A DNA stretch of 64,000 nt from Synechococcus sp. A15-62 (GTDB lineage: Bacteria; Cyanobacteriota; Cyanobacteriia; PCC-6307; Cyanobiaceae), in NCBI RefSeq assembly GCF_014280075.1, contig NZ_CP047950.1:1240001-1304000 (forward strand). The letters are read 5' to 3'. Made by a program: the position numbers and the translations under genes. A model generated the notes under the pieces. That model ran no database searches. It saw only the letters and a program-made list of their open reading frames with translations, and had not been told where the DNA came from. Below are positions 17,175 to 26,106 of the stretch, piece by piece (positions within the stretch are counted from its first letter, which is position 1; each line of letters begins with the position of its first letter).

Positions 17175-17999
17175 TCAGAGACGCCGCAGCACCCCCTGGC
17201 CAGGAGCAAGAAGAAAGGCGAGCACGAATTGCGCGGTTTGTGCCAGCACGATGCAACCGGCGGTGGAGCTGTCGGTCCAGTAGCTGATGAACACCCCCAG
17301 CACACTGGAGAGCACGCTGCTGGTGACGGCCAGCAGCGTCATCCGGTCAAACCGATCGGTGAGCAGATAGGCCGTGGCGCCGGGGGTGACGAGCATCGAC
17401 ACCACCAGGATGATTCCCACAGTCTGCAGACCAGCAACGGCGGCCAGGGACAGGAGCCCCAACAGCATGTAGTGCAGGAGTCCGGTGTTGATCCCGATCG
17501 ATCGGGCGTGGGTGGGATCGAAGCAGAAGAGCATCAGGTCCCGCCGGAACAGCAGCAGCAACACAAGCACCAGCACTGAAATCACCAGGGTCTGCTGCAC
17601 GTCCCCCGCTGAGATCCCCAGCACATTGCCGAACAGGATGTGGGTGAGATCGATGTTGCTGCGCGTCTTGGAGACGAGCACGAGCCCCAGAGCGAAGAAG
17701 CCAGTGAAGACAAGCCCGATGACGGTGTCTTCCTTCACCCTCGACTTCTGCTTCACAAAGCCGATGGCGGCAACGGAGCCCACACCGAAGACGAACGCCC
17801 CCAGGGAGAAGGGCAGGCCCAGGGCATAGGCGACCACCACGCCAGGGAGTACGGCATGTGAGACGGCATCACCCATCAATGCCCATCCCTTCAGGGTCAT
17901 GAAGCAGGACAACAGCCCGCAAACACCCCCAACCAGGGCACTGATCATCAAAGCCTTCACCATGAAGGCGTGACTGAGGGGTTCCAGCAAAAGCTCCAT
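17175..17999 (-). CDS. mntB: Manganese-type ABC transporter, permease
   Basis: 274 residues, ABC-3 family with 7-8 hydrophobic helices (for example ALVGGVCGLLSCFMTLKGWA and VVSMLVTPGATAYLL). GDAVSHAVLPGVVVAYALG is the conserved cytoplasmic coupling region. Its ATPase and binding-protein partners lie at 19397-21120 on the same strand, but an acyltransferase gene on the other strand sits between, so mntB needs its own promoter in the 33 bases (or inside the acyltransferase gene) upstream. Confidence 0.88.
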   Translation of the reverse strand: MELLLEPLSHAFMVKALMISALVGGVCGLLSCFMTLKGWALMGDAVSHAVLPGVVVAYALGLPFSLGAFVFGVGSVAAIGFVKQKSRVKEDTVIGLVFTGFFALGLVLVSKTRSNIDLTHILFGNVLGISAGDVQQTLVISVLVLVLLLLFRRDLMLFCFDPTHARSIGINTGLLHYMLLGLLSLAAVAGLQTVGIILVVSMLVTPGATAYLLTDRFDRMTLLAVTSSVLSSVLGVFISYWTDSSTAGCIVLAQTAQFVLAFLLAPGQGVLRRL

Positions 18000-18031
18000 C
18001 GGATCAGTATGGGCGCGCTGCAGCCGGTTCG

Positions 18032-19396
18032 ATGCCCCGCGCCTCCACCCAGAACGCCTGCCCCGCGCTGCGCCGGCTGCCCACCCGCCCCAGCCGAATG
18101 GTTCAGGCCGTGGTCAGCCGCCTGCTGCCCCTGCTCTTCCGCAGTCAGGGGCTGGAACTAAGCCACCGTGAAGCGGCAGAAGGCCTGGCCAGGGCCTTTG
18201 CAGCTCAGCAGTCGGGGGCCTGCAATCTGCTGATTGCCTTTCGTCACCCCAGCACCCGTGATCCGGTGGTGATGGCGGATCTGTTCTGGAACCAAGTTCC
18301 CCTGGCAGCTCGGCGGCTCAAGCTGCAGCTGCCACGACCCATCCAGCTGCGGTTTCTCTACGACCGCGGCATTCCGATCTGGGCTGGCCCCGTGATCGGC
18401 TGGCTGTTGCAACGCAGTGGCGGCATCGCCATCCACCGCGGCCGCTTGGATCGCCCAGCTCTGGCCCAGGCCCGCGGGGCTCTCGCCCAGGGGCGCTACC
18501 CGCTGGTGGTGGCACCGGAAGGAGCCACCAACAACCTCTCCGGCGAGATGGCGCCCTTGGAGCCGGGGGTAGCCCAACTGGCGTTCTGGGCCGCTGAGGA
18601 TCTGGAGAAAGCCAACGACGAGCGGCCGCTGGAGGTGTTGCCCATTGGCATTCACTACAGCTGGAGACACCCCAACTGGATCGCCCTCCAGGCGCGGTTG
18701 GCGTCCCTCGAACGCCATCTCGGCATCAACTGCACCGACGCCGGCCCGGACAATCCCGAAACCACCAGCCGCGACAGGCTGATCCAGATCGGCATGAATC
18801 TGCTCAAAGCCCTTGAGCAGCTTGAACGGCTGACGCCTGATCCAGCTCAGACCTTCATCGAACGGGTCGAGGTCTACCGGCTGCATGGCCTGGCCAAAGC
18901 CGAAGCCCATTTCGGCCTGCGTGCCGTCGGCAATCTTCAGGAGCGCTGCCGCCGGATCGAGCAGGCCGCCTGGGATCGGATCTACAGGGAAAGTGTTGAT
19001 CAGCTCCCACCGTTGCAGCGGAGCCTGGCGGACTGGGAGGCACGGGAAGCCGACCTCCAACTCACCCGCATGCGACTGGTGGAGCATTTCACCAGCGTGA
19101 GCGGTCACTACATCAGCGATCGAGCCAACTTCGACCGCTTTGCCGAGATGTTGCTGCTGGTGGAAGAAGCGATCGGCTGGATCGAAGACAAGCCCTGGAA
19201 GGGTCAGCCCAGCCTCGGCCCAGAACGGGTGGAACTGCGTCTTGGACGGGCCTTGCCTGTGCGGCCTCGCCTAAGTCAGTACCGCAGCAACCGTCGCGAG
19301 GCAATGCAGCTGTTCATGCAAGACCTGGAGCAGGCTCTCGTTGCCATGATGCCCGACGCCTCTCGGGAAACGGCAACTGAAACAGGAGAGCTCTAA
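18032..19396 (+). CDS. Phospholipid/glycerol acyltransferase family protein
   Basis: 454 residues. LIAFRHPSTRDP has the HX4D acyltransferase core, IPIWAGPVIGWLLQRSGGIAIHRGR is the second block and VVAPEGATNNLSG the PEG block. The C-terminal 200 residues are helical. It probably acylates a lysophospholipid or glycerol derivative in the membrane. It lies on the opposite strand between mntA and mntB and ends exactly where mntA ends (19396/19397). Confidence 0.82.
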   Translation: MPRASTQNACPALRRLPTRPSRMVQAVVSRLLPLLFRSQGLELSHREAAEGLARAFAAQQSGACNLLIAFRHPSTRDPVVMADLFWNQVPLAARRLKLQLPRPIQLRFLYDRGIPIWAGPVIGWLLQRSGGIAIHRGRLDRPALAQARGALAQGRYPLVVAPEGATNNLSGEMAPLEPGVAQLAFWAAEDLEKANDERPLEVLPIGIHYSWRHPNWIALQARLASLERHLGINCTDAGPDNPETTSRDRLIQIGMNLLKALEQLERLTPDPAQTFIERVEVYRLHGLAKAEAHFGLRAVGNLQERCRRIEQAAWDRIYRESVDQLPPLQRSLADWEAREADLQLTRMRLVEHFTSVSGHYISDRANFDRFAEMLLLVEEAIGWIEDKPWKGQPSLGPERVELRLGRALPVRPRLSQYRSNRREAMQLFMQDLEQALVAMMPDASRETATETGEL

Positions 19397-20152
19397 TTAG
19401 AACGTCTCCTCCGGGGAGCTGTTGCCTGTCAGTAGATCGGGCGGCACGCCTCCGAAGGTCATGGCGAGGTTTTCAGGGGTGAACACTTCCGAGGTTTCCC
19501 CGTAGGCGAGCACGGTCTTGTTGATCAGAACCACCAGATCGCAAAAATCACGGACGTGGCCCAGGTCGTGGGTGGAAATCAGGATCGTGCGGCCCTCGTC
19601 GCGGAACTGAAGAAACAGCTGGGCCATCAGCTGCTCAGTGCGCACATCGACCCCATTGAAGGGCTCATCCAGCAGAAGCACATCGGCGCGCTGGGCGATG
19701 GCTCGGGCCAGGAACATGCGCTTGCGCTGACCACCCGAAAGGGTGCCAAGGGGACGATCGGCCAGCTCCAGCAGATCAACCCGCGTCAAGGCGTCCCGCA
19801 CAGCCACACGATCCGAGCTGCGGGGAATCCGCAACGGATTCATCGCTCCGTAGCGGCCCATCATCACTACATCCCAGACCGACACTGGGAACTGGGCGTC
19901 CACCCCTTCGCTCTGGGGCACATAGGCCACCGCTTGATGACGCTGGGCTTCAGCAACGCTGCTGCCGTTGATGCGGATTCTGCCCCGCGAGGGGCGAACA
20001 AACCCAGTGAGGGCCTTGAAGAACGTCGATTTGCCGGCACCGTTCATGCCCACCAAACCGCAGATGCAACCGGCTGGCAGATGCAGGCTGGCGTCGTACA
20101 GGGCAACGGTGCCGTTGTAGTCCACACAGAGCTGGTCGGCCTGAATGCGCAT
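19397..20152 (-). CDS. mntA: Manganese-type ABC transporter, ATP-binding protein
   Basis: 251 residues: Walker A GMNGAGKSTFFKAL, Q-loop VPQSEGV, signature LSGGQRKRMFLARAI, Walker B LLLDEPFNGVD and switch STHDLGHV. It energises uptake through MntB with MntC as binding protein. The start overlaps the mntC stop by one base (20152). Confidence 0.9.
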   Translation of the reverse strand: MRIQADQLCVDYNGTVALYDASLHLPAGCICGLVGMNGAGKSTFFKALTGFVRPSRGRIRINGSSVAEAQRHQAVAYVPQSEGVDAQFPVSVWDVVMMGRYGAMNPLRIPRSSDRVAVRDALTRVDLLELADRPLGTLSGGQRKRMFLARAIAQRADVLLLDEPFNGVDVRTEQLMAQLFLQFRDEGRTILISTHDLGHVRDFCDLVVLINKTVLAYGETSEVFTPENLAMTFGGVPPDLLTGNSSPEETF

Positions 20153-21120
20153 CAGCGGTTGCTCTCGGACAGGTCCAGGCCCTTGAGGATTAGACCCACA
20201 TTGTGCCGCTGCAGTTCCAGCAGGGTGGGTGCAGGCCCGTCCGGAGACGAGAGGGAATCCACGTAGAAGGTGCCACCGAATCGTGCTCCGGCCGCCGCTG
20301 CCACCTCACGTTGGGCTTTATCGCTCACGGTGCTTTCACAGAAAATGGCCGGCACCTGCCGCTCGCGCACCGTGTCGATCAACCGTGCCATGCGTTTGGG
20401 TGTGATCTCGCTTTCGGCATTCACCGGCCAGAGATAGGCCTCTTCAAGTCCGTAATCCGCTGCCAGATAGGTGAAGGCCCCCTCGCAACTCACCAGCAGC
20501 CGTTGCCGGGCGGGCAGCTCGCCGATCGCCGTGCGCAGCTCCTGATCGAGGGCTTGGAGCTTGGCTTTGTAGGCCGACGCGTTAGCGGAATAGACCTCGG
20601 CTCCGGCCGGATCGAGTTGGCTGAAGGCCCGCTCAAGATGGTCCACATAGCCCATCGTGCGCTGGGGGGACATCCAGGCATGGGGGTTGGGCTTGCCGGA
20701 ATAGGCATCCTCCGCGATCAGCAGAGGCTCCATCCCCTCCGAAAGGGTGATGGTGGGCACATCCCCCGCTGCAGCCGTGAAACGCTGGGCCCACAACTCC
20801 AATCCCAACCCGTTCTCAACAATCAGATCTGCTTTGCTGGCGCGCTCGATGTCACTGGGGGTGGGTTGATAACCGTGGATCTCGGCCCCGGGCTTGACGA
20901 TCGAAGCCACCTGCATCCGATCACCCGCCACATTCCGGGCCAGATCAGCCAACACCGTGAAGGTGGTGAGCACCTGGGGGCGGGAATCCACGGCGATGTT
21001 CTGATCTCGGCTGCGGCAGGAGGCGAGCAACACACCCATCACAACCAGCAGCACGGCCGCCGAACGTTTCAAGTTCAACAGGTGCAATGAAGACAAATCT
21101 GGCCTGATCAAGGATTGCAC
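20152..21120 (-). CDS. mntC: Manganese-type ABC transporter, substrate-binding lipoprotein
   Basis: 322 residues; lipobox LLASC puts the lipid-bearing cysteine at residue 35. Metal-site blocks are IHGYQPTPSD (His), NPHAWMSP (His), INAESEITP-like glutamate and FCESTVSD, ending FYVDSLS (Asp). SCEGAFTYLAADYG is typical of cyanobacterial MntC rather than ZnuA, which often has a His-rich loop; no such loop is present. Mn2+ is therefore the likely substrate. Confidence 0.88.
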   Translation of the reverse strand: MQSLIRPDLSSLHLLNLKRSAAVLLVVMGVLLASCRSRDQNIAVDSRPQVLTTFTVLADLARNVAGDRMQVASIVKPGAEIHGYQPTPSDIERASKADLIVENGLGLELWAQRFTAAAGDVPTITLSEGMEPLLIAEDAYSGKPNPHAWMSPQRTMGYVDHLERAFSQLDPAGAEVYSANASAYKAKLQALDQELRTAIGELPARQRLLVSCEGAFTYLAADYGLEEAYLWPVNAESEITPKRMARLIDTVRERQVPAIFCESTVSDKAQREVAAAAGARFGGTFYVDSLSSPDGPAPTLLELQRHNVGLILKGLDLSESNR

Positions 21121-21218
21121 CTGCCGGTCCTAAAACAACTGCGGCAACGGCAGGGAAACGCTGCAACGAAGCGATGCAATCGCCGAAGCGCCAAGATCAC
21201 CTGACTCACTGAACACCC

Positions 21219-21872
21219 GTGCGCAGGTCTGAGCGAGTGGAGGTGATCCTGCAGCGCCTCAACGAGCAGTACCCAGAAACACCGGTACCCCTTGATCACA
21301 GGGATCCGTTCACCCTGCTGATCGCTGTTCTGTTGAGTGCCCAGTGCACCGACAAGAAGGTGAATGAGGTGACGCCAGCGCTGTTTGCCGCCGGACCGAC
21401 ACCCGCCGCCATGGCGGCACTCGAGGAGGAGCAGATCCTGGCGTTCATCCGGCAGCTCGGGTTGGCCAAAACCAAGGCCAGAAACGTGCGGCGCCTCGCC
21501 CAGATTCTGGTGACGGCCTACGACGGCGACGTTCCCCAGAGCTTTGAGGAACTCGAAGCGTTACCCGGCGTGGGGCACAAGACAGCCAGCGTGGTGATGG
21601 CCCAGGCCTTCGGCGTGCCCGCCTTCCCCGTCGACACCCACATCCACCGGCTGGCTCAGCGCTGGGGCTTGAGCGACGGCAGCAGTGTGGCGCGCACAGA
21701 ACAAGACCTGAAGCGCCTCTTCCCCGAGGAGCACTGGAACAAGCTGCACCTGCAGATCATCTTCTGGGGCCGCGAATTCTGCACGGCACGGGGCTGCAAC
21801 GGCACCGTCTGCCCCATGTGCCGTGAGCTTTATCCGAAACGGCGTCGTCCTGTGATCACACGCAAGCCCTGA
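21219..21872 (+). CDS. nth: Endonuclease III (DNA glycosylase/AP lyase)
   Basis: 217 residues from GTG 21219. The helix-hairpin-helix LPGVGHKTASVV carries the catalytic Lys121 and PVDTHIHRLA the catalytic Asp139. It removes oxidised pyrimidines in base excision repair. Four C-terminal cysteines (188, 193, 198, 201) should bind [4Fe-4S], but their spacing C-x4-C-x4-C-x2-C differs from the classical x6-x2-x5. Confidence 0.92.
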   Translation: MRRSERVEVILQRLNEQYPETPVPLDHRDPFTLLIAVLLSAQCTDKKVNEVTPALFAAGPTPAAMAALEEEQILAFIRQLGLAKTKARNVRRLAQILVTAYDGDVPQSFEELEALPGVGHKTASVVMAQAFGVPAFPVDTHIHRLAQRWGLSDGSSVARTEQDLKRLFPEEHWNKLHLQIIFWGREFCTARGCNGTVCPMCRELYPKRRRPVITRKP

Positions 21873-22157
21873 TCAAGACAAGTTCTCTTCAGCGTTGGCC
21901 TTGATCACGCAATCAGCGCTGGGATAGCTCACACAAAGGAGGGCAAACCCCTGACCCATCTGATCTTCATCGAGAAAGCTCTGATCGGTCTGGTCCACAG
22001 AGCCACTCACCAAACGGCCGGCGCAGGTTGAACAGGCGCCTGCCCGACAGGAATAGGGCAGATCAACACCGGCCTCCTCAGCCGCATCGAGGATGTACGT
22101 GTCATCAGGGCAGGCAAAGCTGGCACCACCCTCGATGCTGATGTTGAAAGAGGCCAT
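21873..22157 (-). CDS. Plant-type 2Fe-2S ferredoxin
   Basis: 94 residues. Cysteines 37, 42, 45 ([10 protein letters not shown]) and 75 (LLC) form the plant-type [2Fe-2S] site. Electron carrier for photosynthetic or metabolic reductases; which isoform it is cannot be told. Convergent with nth, with abutting stops. Confidence 0.93.
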   Translation of the reverse strand: MASFNISIEGGASFACPDDTYILDAAEEAGVDLPYSCRAGACSTCAGRLVSGSVDQTDQSFLDEDQMGQGFALLCVSYPSADCVIKANAEENLS

Positions 22158-22534
22158 GACGTGGAAGGTCCTGAAGGGTTGGTAGCTGAATCAGACCATC
22201 CGAGCCAGGAAAGCTGGACCTGCAATGTCGTCTCTTGAATGGGTGGGGGGAGGTGCAGGCGAGGGAACCTGCGCTTGTTCAACCTCCCGAAGCGTTGGCA
22301 GTGATGCTCGCGCCAAGCGAATCATCACGCGAATAAGAACAGCTCTTACTAAGCAGTAATGCCTAAAGACGTGCGCATCGATGCCCGCCAAAGCGCCAGC
22401 GTCATGGACAGTGCAGCGTGAAAGCAATGGTGCTTTCGATGCGTCACGGAGGGGGTGGGCTGAGGGGCCTGCTCCTTTTTTTGGCCCTGACCCGGAGCCT
22501 GAAGACGACTTGACCGCCCACGCCCACCCTTGCT
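22158..22534. other. Gap between ferredoxin and DUF1651 gene
   Basis: About 375 bases without a confident gene. A reverse-strand ORF from ATG 22325 to 22191 (44 residues, starting MIRLARASLPTLREVEQ) is possible but has no ribosome site. A forward 24-codon ORF near 22439 is weaker. The segment also carries the ferredoxin promoter region. Confidence 0.4.
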
Positions 22535-22548
22535 AGTACAGATGTACT
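22535..22548 (+). promoter_or_regulatory. Candidate LexA (SOS) box
   Basis: AGTACAGATGTACT is a perfect match to the cyanobacterial LexA consensus AGTACWNWTGTACT, an inverted repeat of AGTAC around four bases. It ends 6 bases before the ATG of the DUF1651 gene at 22555, so bound LexA would block transcription or translation initiation. Motif match is direct; function is inferred. Confidence 0.7.
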
Positions 22549-22554
22549 TGCAGC

Positions 22555-22809
22555 ATGGTCATGGGAGAGGGCTGGCTGATCGACAGCGACGATTGCTGGA
22601 TCTGGCGATTCCACCGGGATCAGAAGGGATGGATCAACGAGCCGAAGGTCTTCATCGACAGAGGCCGTCGCCTGCCGGATGGCCCTCCCCTGCTGAAGGA
22701 ACGCCGACATCTGCGAAAGACCGAAGCAGAACAGCTCTGGGCGTCCTTGCAGACCCAGGGCTGGAAGCGCCTTGCATCACCGGCCTGGGGCGACGCAGCT
22801 GAACTTTGA
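22555..22809 (+). CDS. DUF1651 family protein, probably SOS-regulated
   Basis: 84 residues: GEGWLIDSDDCWIWRFHRD, then RRLPDGPPLLKERRHLRKTEAEQLW and LQTQGWKRL, the full DUF1651 pattern (GWL ... RR.L...A..LW..L...GW). This family is found mainly in marine picocyanobacteria and has no known function. The perfect LexA box just upstream suggests DNA-damage induction. A second DUF1651 gene (41882) lacks such a box. Confidence 0.8.
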   Translation: MVMGEGWLIDSDDCWIWRFHRDQKGWINEPKVFIDRGRRLPDGPPLLKERRHLRKTEAEQLWASLQTQGWKRLASPAWGDAAEL

Positions 22810-22883
22810 CAAAGCCCGCTGGGGCCAACTGCGGGGCTGTCCATCAGCAATCCCACTGCACGCCTGGAGTTGGCATTTTGGTC

Positions 22884-22973
22884 GTGTGAGGAAAAACGCC
22901 TCACGGGGTGGAAACAAGGTCACACTCCCGAGAGTCGTTTTGGAGCCCCTGCCTTCGGCGGGGGTTTCTTTTT
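22884..22973 (+). ncRNA. Yfr2-family small RNA
   Basis: A 5' hairpin (GTGAGG ... CCTCAC), then GGGGTGGAAACAAGG with the family motif GGAAACA in the loop of a second hairpin (GGG-GTG pairs with CAC-T-CCC), then an intrinsic terminator. The same order recurs on the other strand at 59562-59650. This matches what is known of the Yfr2-type RNAs of marine cyanobacteria, which carry GGAAACA in a single-stranded region. The 5' end is estimated. Confidence 0.75.
22946..22973 (+). terminator. Intrinsic terminator of the Yfr2 RNA
   Basis: Eight-base-pair stem CCCCTGCC/GGCGGGGG with one G-T pair and a TTC loop, followed by TTTCTTTTT. Confidence 0.85.
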
Positions 22974-22989
22974 GTCTGCAGGGAAGCCC

Positions 22990-23253
22990 ATGGAATCGGT
23001 CATCAACGAAATCGAGTTCAATTTCGAGCAGACCGTCAGCATCCGAACTGACGTGAAGCTGAGCAAGGACGACGTGAAGCAGATCGTCACGGAAGCCCCA
23101 GCAGAAACGCTGGAGGAGATCGTCTACCAAAGCCTGGTCACCGATGAGTTGAACCTGAGGGCGAGGGCCAAGGAGATCGCCGCCAAGCTCAAACAGGACA
23201 CCCTTGAAGTGAACAGGATCGAGTACTGGGACGACGAAGGGAACAAGGTCTGA
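22990..23253 (+). CDS. Uncharacterised acidic protein, 87 residues
   Basis: MESVINEIEFNFEQTVSIRT start, charged helices (LSKDDVKQIVTEAPAETLEE), end YWDDEGNKV. It lies 17 bases after the Yfr2 terminator, so any expression needs read-through or a promoter overlapping the RNA gene. Function unknown. Confidence 0.65.
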   Translation: MESVINEIEFNFEQTVSIRTDVKLSKDDVKQIVTEAPAETLEEIVYQSLVTDELNLRARAKEIAAKLKQDTLEVNRIEYWDDEGNKV

Positions 23254-23641
23254 ACCTGTAACCGCTGGTTGACCTGAACACCCCAAGCACCAATTGCGAT
23301 TCCTCCATTGATGAGGAGTGGATGAACATCCTCCGGTTGATGAGAAATGGCCGCTGGCGGAGCTTGGCCTGGTTGGGCCATGGGGCAAGAAGGCGCCCTT
23401 GAACGCTGTTGCGCACTCAACGTCAGCTTCGCCAGCAGGCAAGCCCCGATCCTTGATGGATTACCGCTGGGCATTGTCAGAACATTCAAGCCCTGGCCCT
23501 GCTTTTGCCAGGCAAAGAACGCCGGTTCTTTCGACAGAACAAGCTGCACCGGGTCGATGGATGGCGAAAATTTCGCGGCTGTTATCCCGCCGCAAAGCGC
23601 AAACCCGTTGATTCAGTTCGTCGAACCACGGTCCACTGCAG
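23254..23641. other. 388-base stretch without a confident gene
   Basis: Several overlapping forward ORFs exist (for example one from 23318 to 23611 and a frame containing RFFRQNKLHRVDGWRKFRG near 23520), but none has consistent codon use and start context. It could be a decayed gene. No RNA signal seen. Confidence 0.4.
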
Positions 23642-24232
23642 TTAGCCGATTCTGCTGAGAACGGGCTCCAGATTCCAGTCGTAGCCGCGAACGACCACGT
23701 CCGCGCGGCGTTTCAAAGGGTGAATGAAGCGTCGCTCACCCGGCAACATCTCCCACAGCATCTGGCGAATCACGTACAAAGCCGGCCGCTGCCTGTCGCG
23801 CACATCACGCCAGAGGCGTTGAACCAACCGCTGCAGAAGAGGCGTTTCGATGTACACCACCAGCGAGATCGGCACAGACTCCAACAGATGTTGCGGCCCG
23901 TAGGAGCCTTCCACCAGAACCAAGTCATAGGGCTGCTGCAACAACCTGGAGTTGACCTTGCGGCTGCGCATGTCGTAGCTACGCAGGGAGTCGAGCTGCC
24001 GGTAGCGAACAGCGCTGAGCTCCAGCTTCAACTGATCCGCATCAATGGCATCCACCGTGTCGAAGCCGTAGCGCGAGTTGGGCGACCAACCACTGCGGTA
24101 GTAGTCGTCGCAGGAGATCAGCAATGGCTGGTACCCCCTGGCACGCAGTTGCCCAGCCAGATGGGCCGCGAAGGTTGTTTTGCCGGCCGCGGACGGGCCG
24201 CAGATGCATACCAGAGGTACTGCCCCAGACAT
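23642..24232 (-). CDS. Uridine kinase/phosphoribulokinase-type P-loop kinase
   Basis: 196 residues. P-loop GPSAAGKTTFA, followed by LLISCDDYYRSGW (Asp of the sugar-binding region) and LVLVEGSYGPQ (Walker B). The C-terminus has the lid-like RLVQRLWRDVRDRQRP. Similar to uridine kinases, though shorter and perhaps with another nucleoside or sugar substrate. Confidence 0.8.
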   Translation of the reverse strand: MSGAVPLVCICGPSAAGKTTFAAHLAGQLRARGYQPLLISCDDYYRSGWSPNSRYGFDTVDAIDADQLKLELSAVRYRQLDSLRSYDMRSRKVNSRLLQQPYDLVLVEGSYGPQHLLESVPISLVVYIETPLLQRLVQRLWRDVRDRQRPALYVIRQMLWEMLPGERRFIHPLKRRADVVVRGYDWNLEPVLSRIG

Positions 24233-24400
24233 GCGCCGCCTTCACTCACGCCAATGCTGACAACACACCCCGAACAAGGCAGCAAAAAAGTAGCCGTTGA
24301 TACAGATTGAGGCTATGGTGAAGTCACGTTGAGCCTCATCCACAGGCCGCAGTCAGATCCACGCCAGGCAACGGGGGTGTGGGCACCGGGCAAGAGAGAG

Positions 24401-24643
24401 ATGAACACCCTTCAACTGATCAAGGCACGGACTGTGCGCAACCAGGCCATCGAATCGGCCAGAACACAGATGGCACGGGCCTTCCGCCACCAAGGCCACA
24501 CCGACCGGGTGCACACCCCGGTGGGAACCAGAACCAAGCTGCTGCGCTATCGCGGCGTCACCTACGAACCGATTGATCCGCAGCAGCACCCAACCGGCGG
24601 GCGGGAACTGCGTTACCGCGGCGTCGGCTACGACGTGTACTGA
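24401..24643 (+). CDS. DUF4278 domain protein
   Basis: 80 residues from ATG 24401 (an upstream start at 24329 is unlikely). Two copies of the DUF4278 motif: LRYRGVTYEP and LRYRGVGYDVY, common in cyanobacteria. The N-terminus is a basic helix (LIKARTVRNQAIESARTQ). Function unknown. Confidence 0.78.
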   Translation: MNTLQLIKARTVRNQAIESARTQMARAFRHQGHTDRVHTPVGTRTKLLRYRGVTYEPIDPQQHPTGGRELRYRGVGYDVY

Positions 24644-24666
24644 AGCCAAACATGCACCGATGATTG

Positions 24667-24691
24667 AAGCGGGGAGCATCCCCGCTTTTTT
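24667..24691 (+). terminator. Intrinsic terminator after the DUF4278 gene
   Basis: AAGCGGGGA / TCCCCGCTT perfect stem with a GCA loop and six T residues. Confidence 0.9.
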
Positions 24692-24700
24692 CATGGGCTG

Positions 24701-26092
24701 TTGAGGGTGACGAAGAACCAGTTGCGCACTGCCTTGTTCTCAGCTGCAGCAGTGACCTTCAGCGCCGGGGCAGCCCTGGAACCGCCGTTGCAGAACCTGA
24801 CCAACCTCGCCAGGGCGGGCACGAGCTTCAGCGCCAAACAGCTCTGCAGCGGTGTGCTCATGGCTGGAATGGATCCGAATCGGATGCTCAGGGAAGATCT
24901 GGCCGCCGGCCAGGGGCTGATCCAAACCAGGATCGAGCCCGGGGCTGGGCGCGTTGAAGCCAGCGCCCTGTTCGGACTGTTCCGCTCTGAAGCCGTTCAG
25001 AACGGAGAACGGGGCTGCACCTGGCGGATGAACGGGCAGCCATCGCCACGGTTGTTCCGCCAGGCCAGCCCAGGTAACAGAGATCCCAAGCCAATCGGAG
25101 GTCCCTGGCGCCTGGTCGACATGGCTCCTGCAGAGCCACCGGAGATCGATCGCCAGGCGCTGAACGATGTTCTCGATCGCGCCTTTGAGGAAAACGAGCC
25201 ACTTGCACCCAAACGAACCCGTGCCGTTGTGGTGGTGCAGGACGGCTGGGTGATCGCTGAGCGCTACGCCCAAGGCATTCAGCCGAACATGCCCCTGATC
25301 GGCTGGTCGATGAGCAAAAGCATCACCCATGCCCTGATCGGACTTGCCGTCCAAAAAGGAATTCTGGATCCGGACAAGCCGCCGAGCGTGCCTGAGTGGA
25401 GCGATCCAGAGGACCCTCGTCGACGAATCAGCCTCGATCAACTGCTGCGGATGAACAGCGGTCTGGCCTTTGAGGAATCGACGGGAGACCTGAACTCAGA
25501 TCTGGTACGAATGCTCACCCAGGAAGCCGACATGGCAGGGTTCGCCGCCAGCCAGCCCCTCATCAAAAAACCAGGCAAGAAGTGGAGCTACTCATCCGGG
25601 ACCACCAACATTCTCAGCCGGATCCTGAGGCACGCCATCAACGACGATCAGGACTACTGGGCCTTTCCCTCAAAGGCTTTGTTCGCCCCCCTGGGCATGA
25701 CGACGGCTGTGCTGGAAAGCGATAACAGCGGAACTTTGGTGGGCTCATCGCTGGCCTGGGCCAGCGGACGCGATTGGGCTCGATTTGGCCAGCTTTATCT
25801 GGATCAGGGCCGATGGAAGGGCAAACAACTTCTTCCCGCGAACTGGGTACAGCGGGCGCGAACGGCGTCGCGAGGTTCCAAGAAGGGATATGGGGCGCAT
25901 TGGTGGCTCAGCCGTCGCAAATCTCGGCCTGATCTCCCCAACAACAGCTTTTCAGCGGAGGGCTACCAGGGACAACTTTTGCTGATTGCGCCATCCCAGC
26001 GTGCTGTGATCGTGCGTCTGGGACATACACCGAACAAGGCAGGATTCGATGCCAATGCTTTCGGGGCTGATGTTCTCTCAGCCCTGCGATAA
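24701..26092 (+). CDS. Serine hydrolase of the beta-lactamase (class C/PBP) family
   Basis: About 463 residues from TTG 24701; GTG 24707 is an alternative. Signal-like N-terminus (FSAAAVTFSAGAA). The SxxK catalytic motif is in WSMSKSITHALIG, followed by YSSGTTN as the YxN-type motif and, near the end, RLGHT. Such proteins hydrolyse esters or peptides and may act on envelope substrates; specificity unknown. Confidence 0.85.
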   Translation: MRVTKNQLRTALFSAAAVTFSAGAALEPPLQNLTNLARAGTSFSAKQLCSGVLMAGMDPNRMLREDLAAGQGLIQTRIEPGAGRVEASALFGLFRSEAVQNGERGCTWRMNGQPSPRLFRQASPGNRDPKPIGGPWRLVDMAPAEPPEIDRQALNDVLDRAFEENEPLAPKRTRAVVVVQDGWVIAERYAQGIQPNMPLIGWSMSKSITHALIGLAVQKGILDPDKPPSVPEWSDPEDPRRRISLDQLLRMNSGLAFEESTGDLNSDLVRMLTQEADMAGFAASQPLIKKPGKKWSYSSGTTNILSRILRHAINDDQDYWAFPSKALFAPLGMTTAVLESDNSGTLVGSSLAWASGRDWARFGQLYLDQGRWKGKQLLPANWVQRARTASRGSKKGYGAHWWLSRRKSRPDLPNNSFSAEGYQGQLLLIAPSQRAVIVRLGHTPNKAGFDANAFGADVLSALR

Positions 26093-26106
26093 GAGAACGG
26101 CAGAGC

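Noticed and set aside
18158-19108. 316-codon reverse ORF in the acyltransferase
   Set aside because: Shadow; the forward strand has HX4D and PEG motifs.
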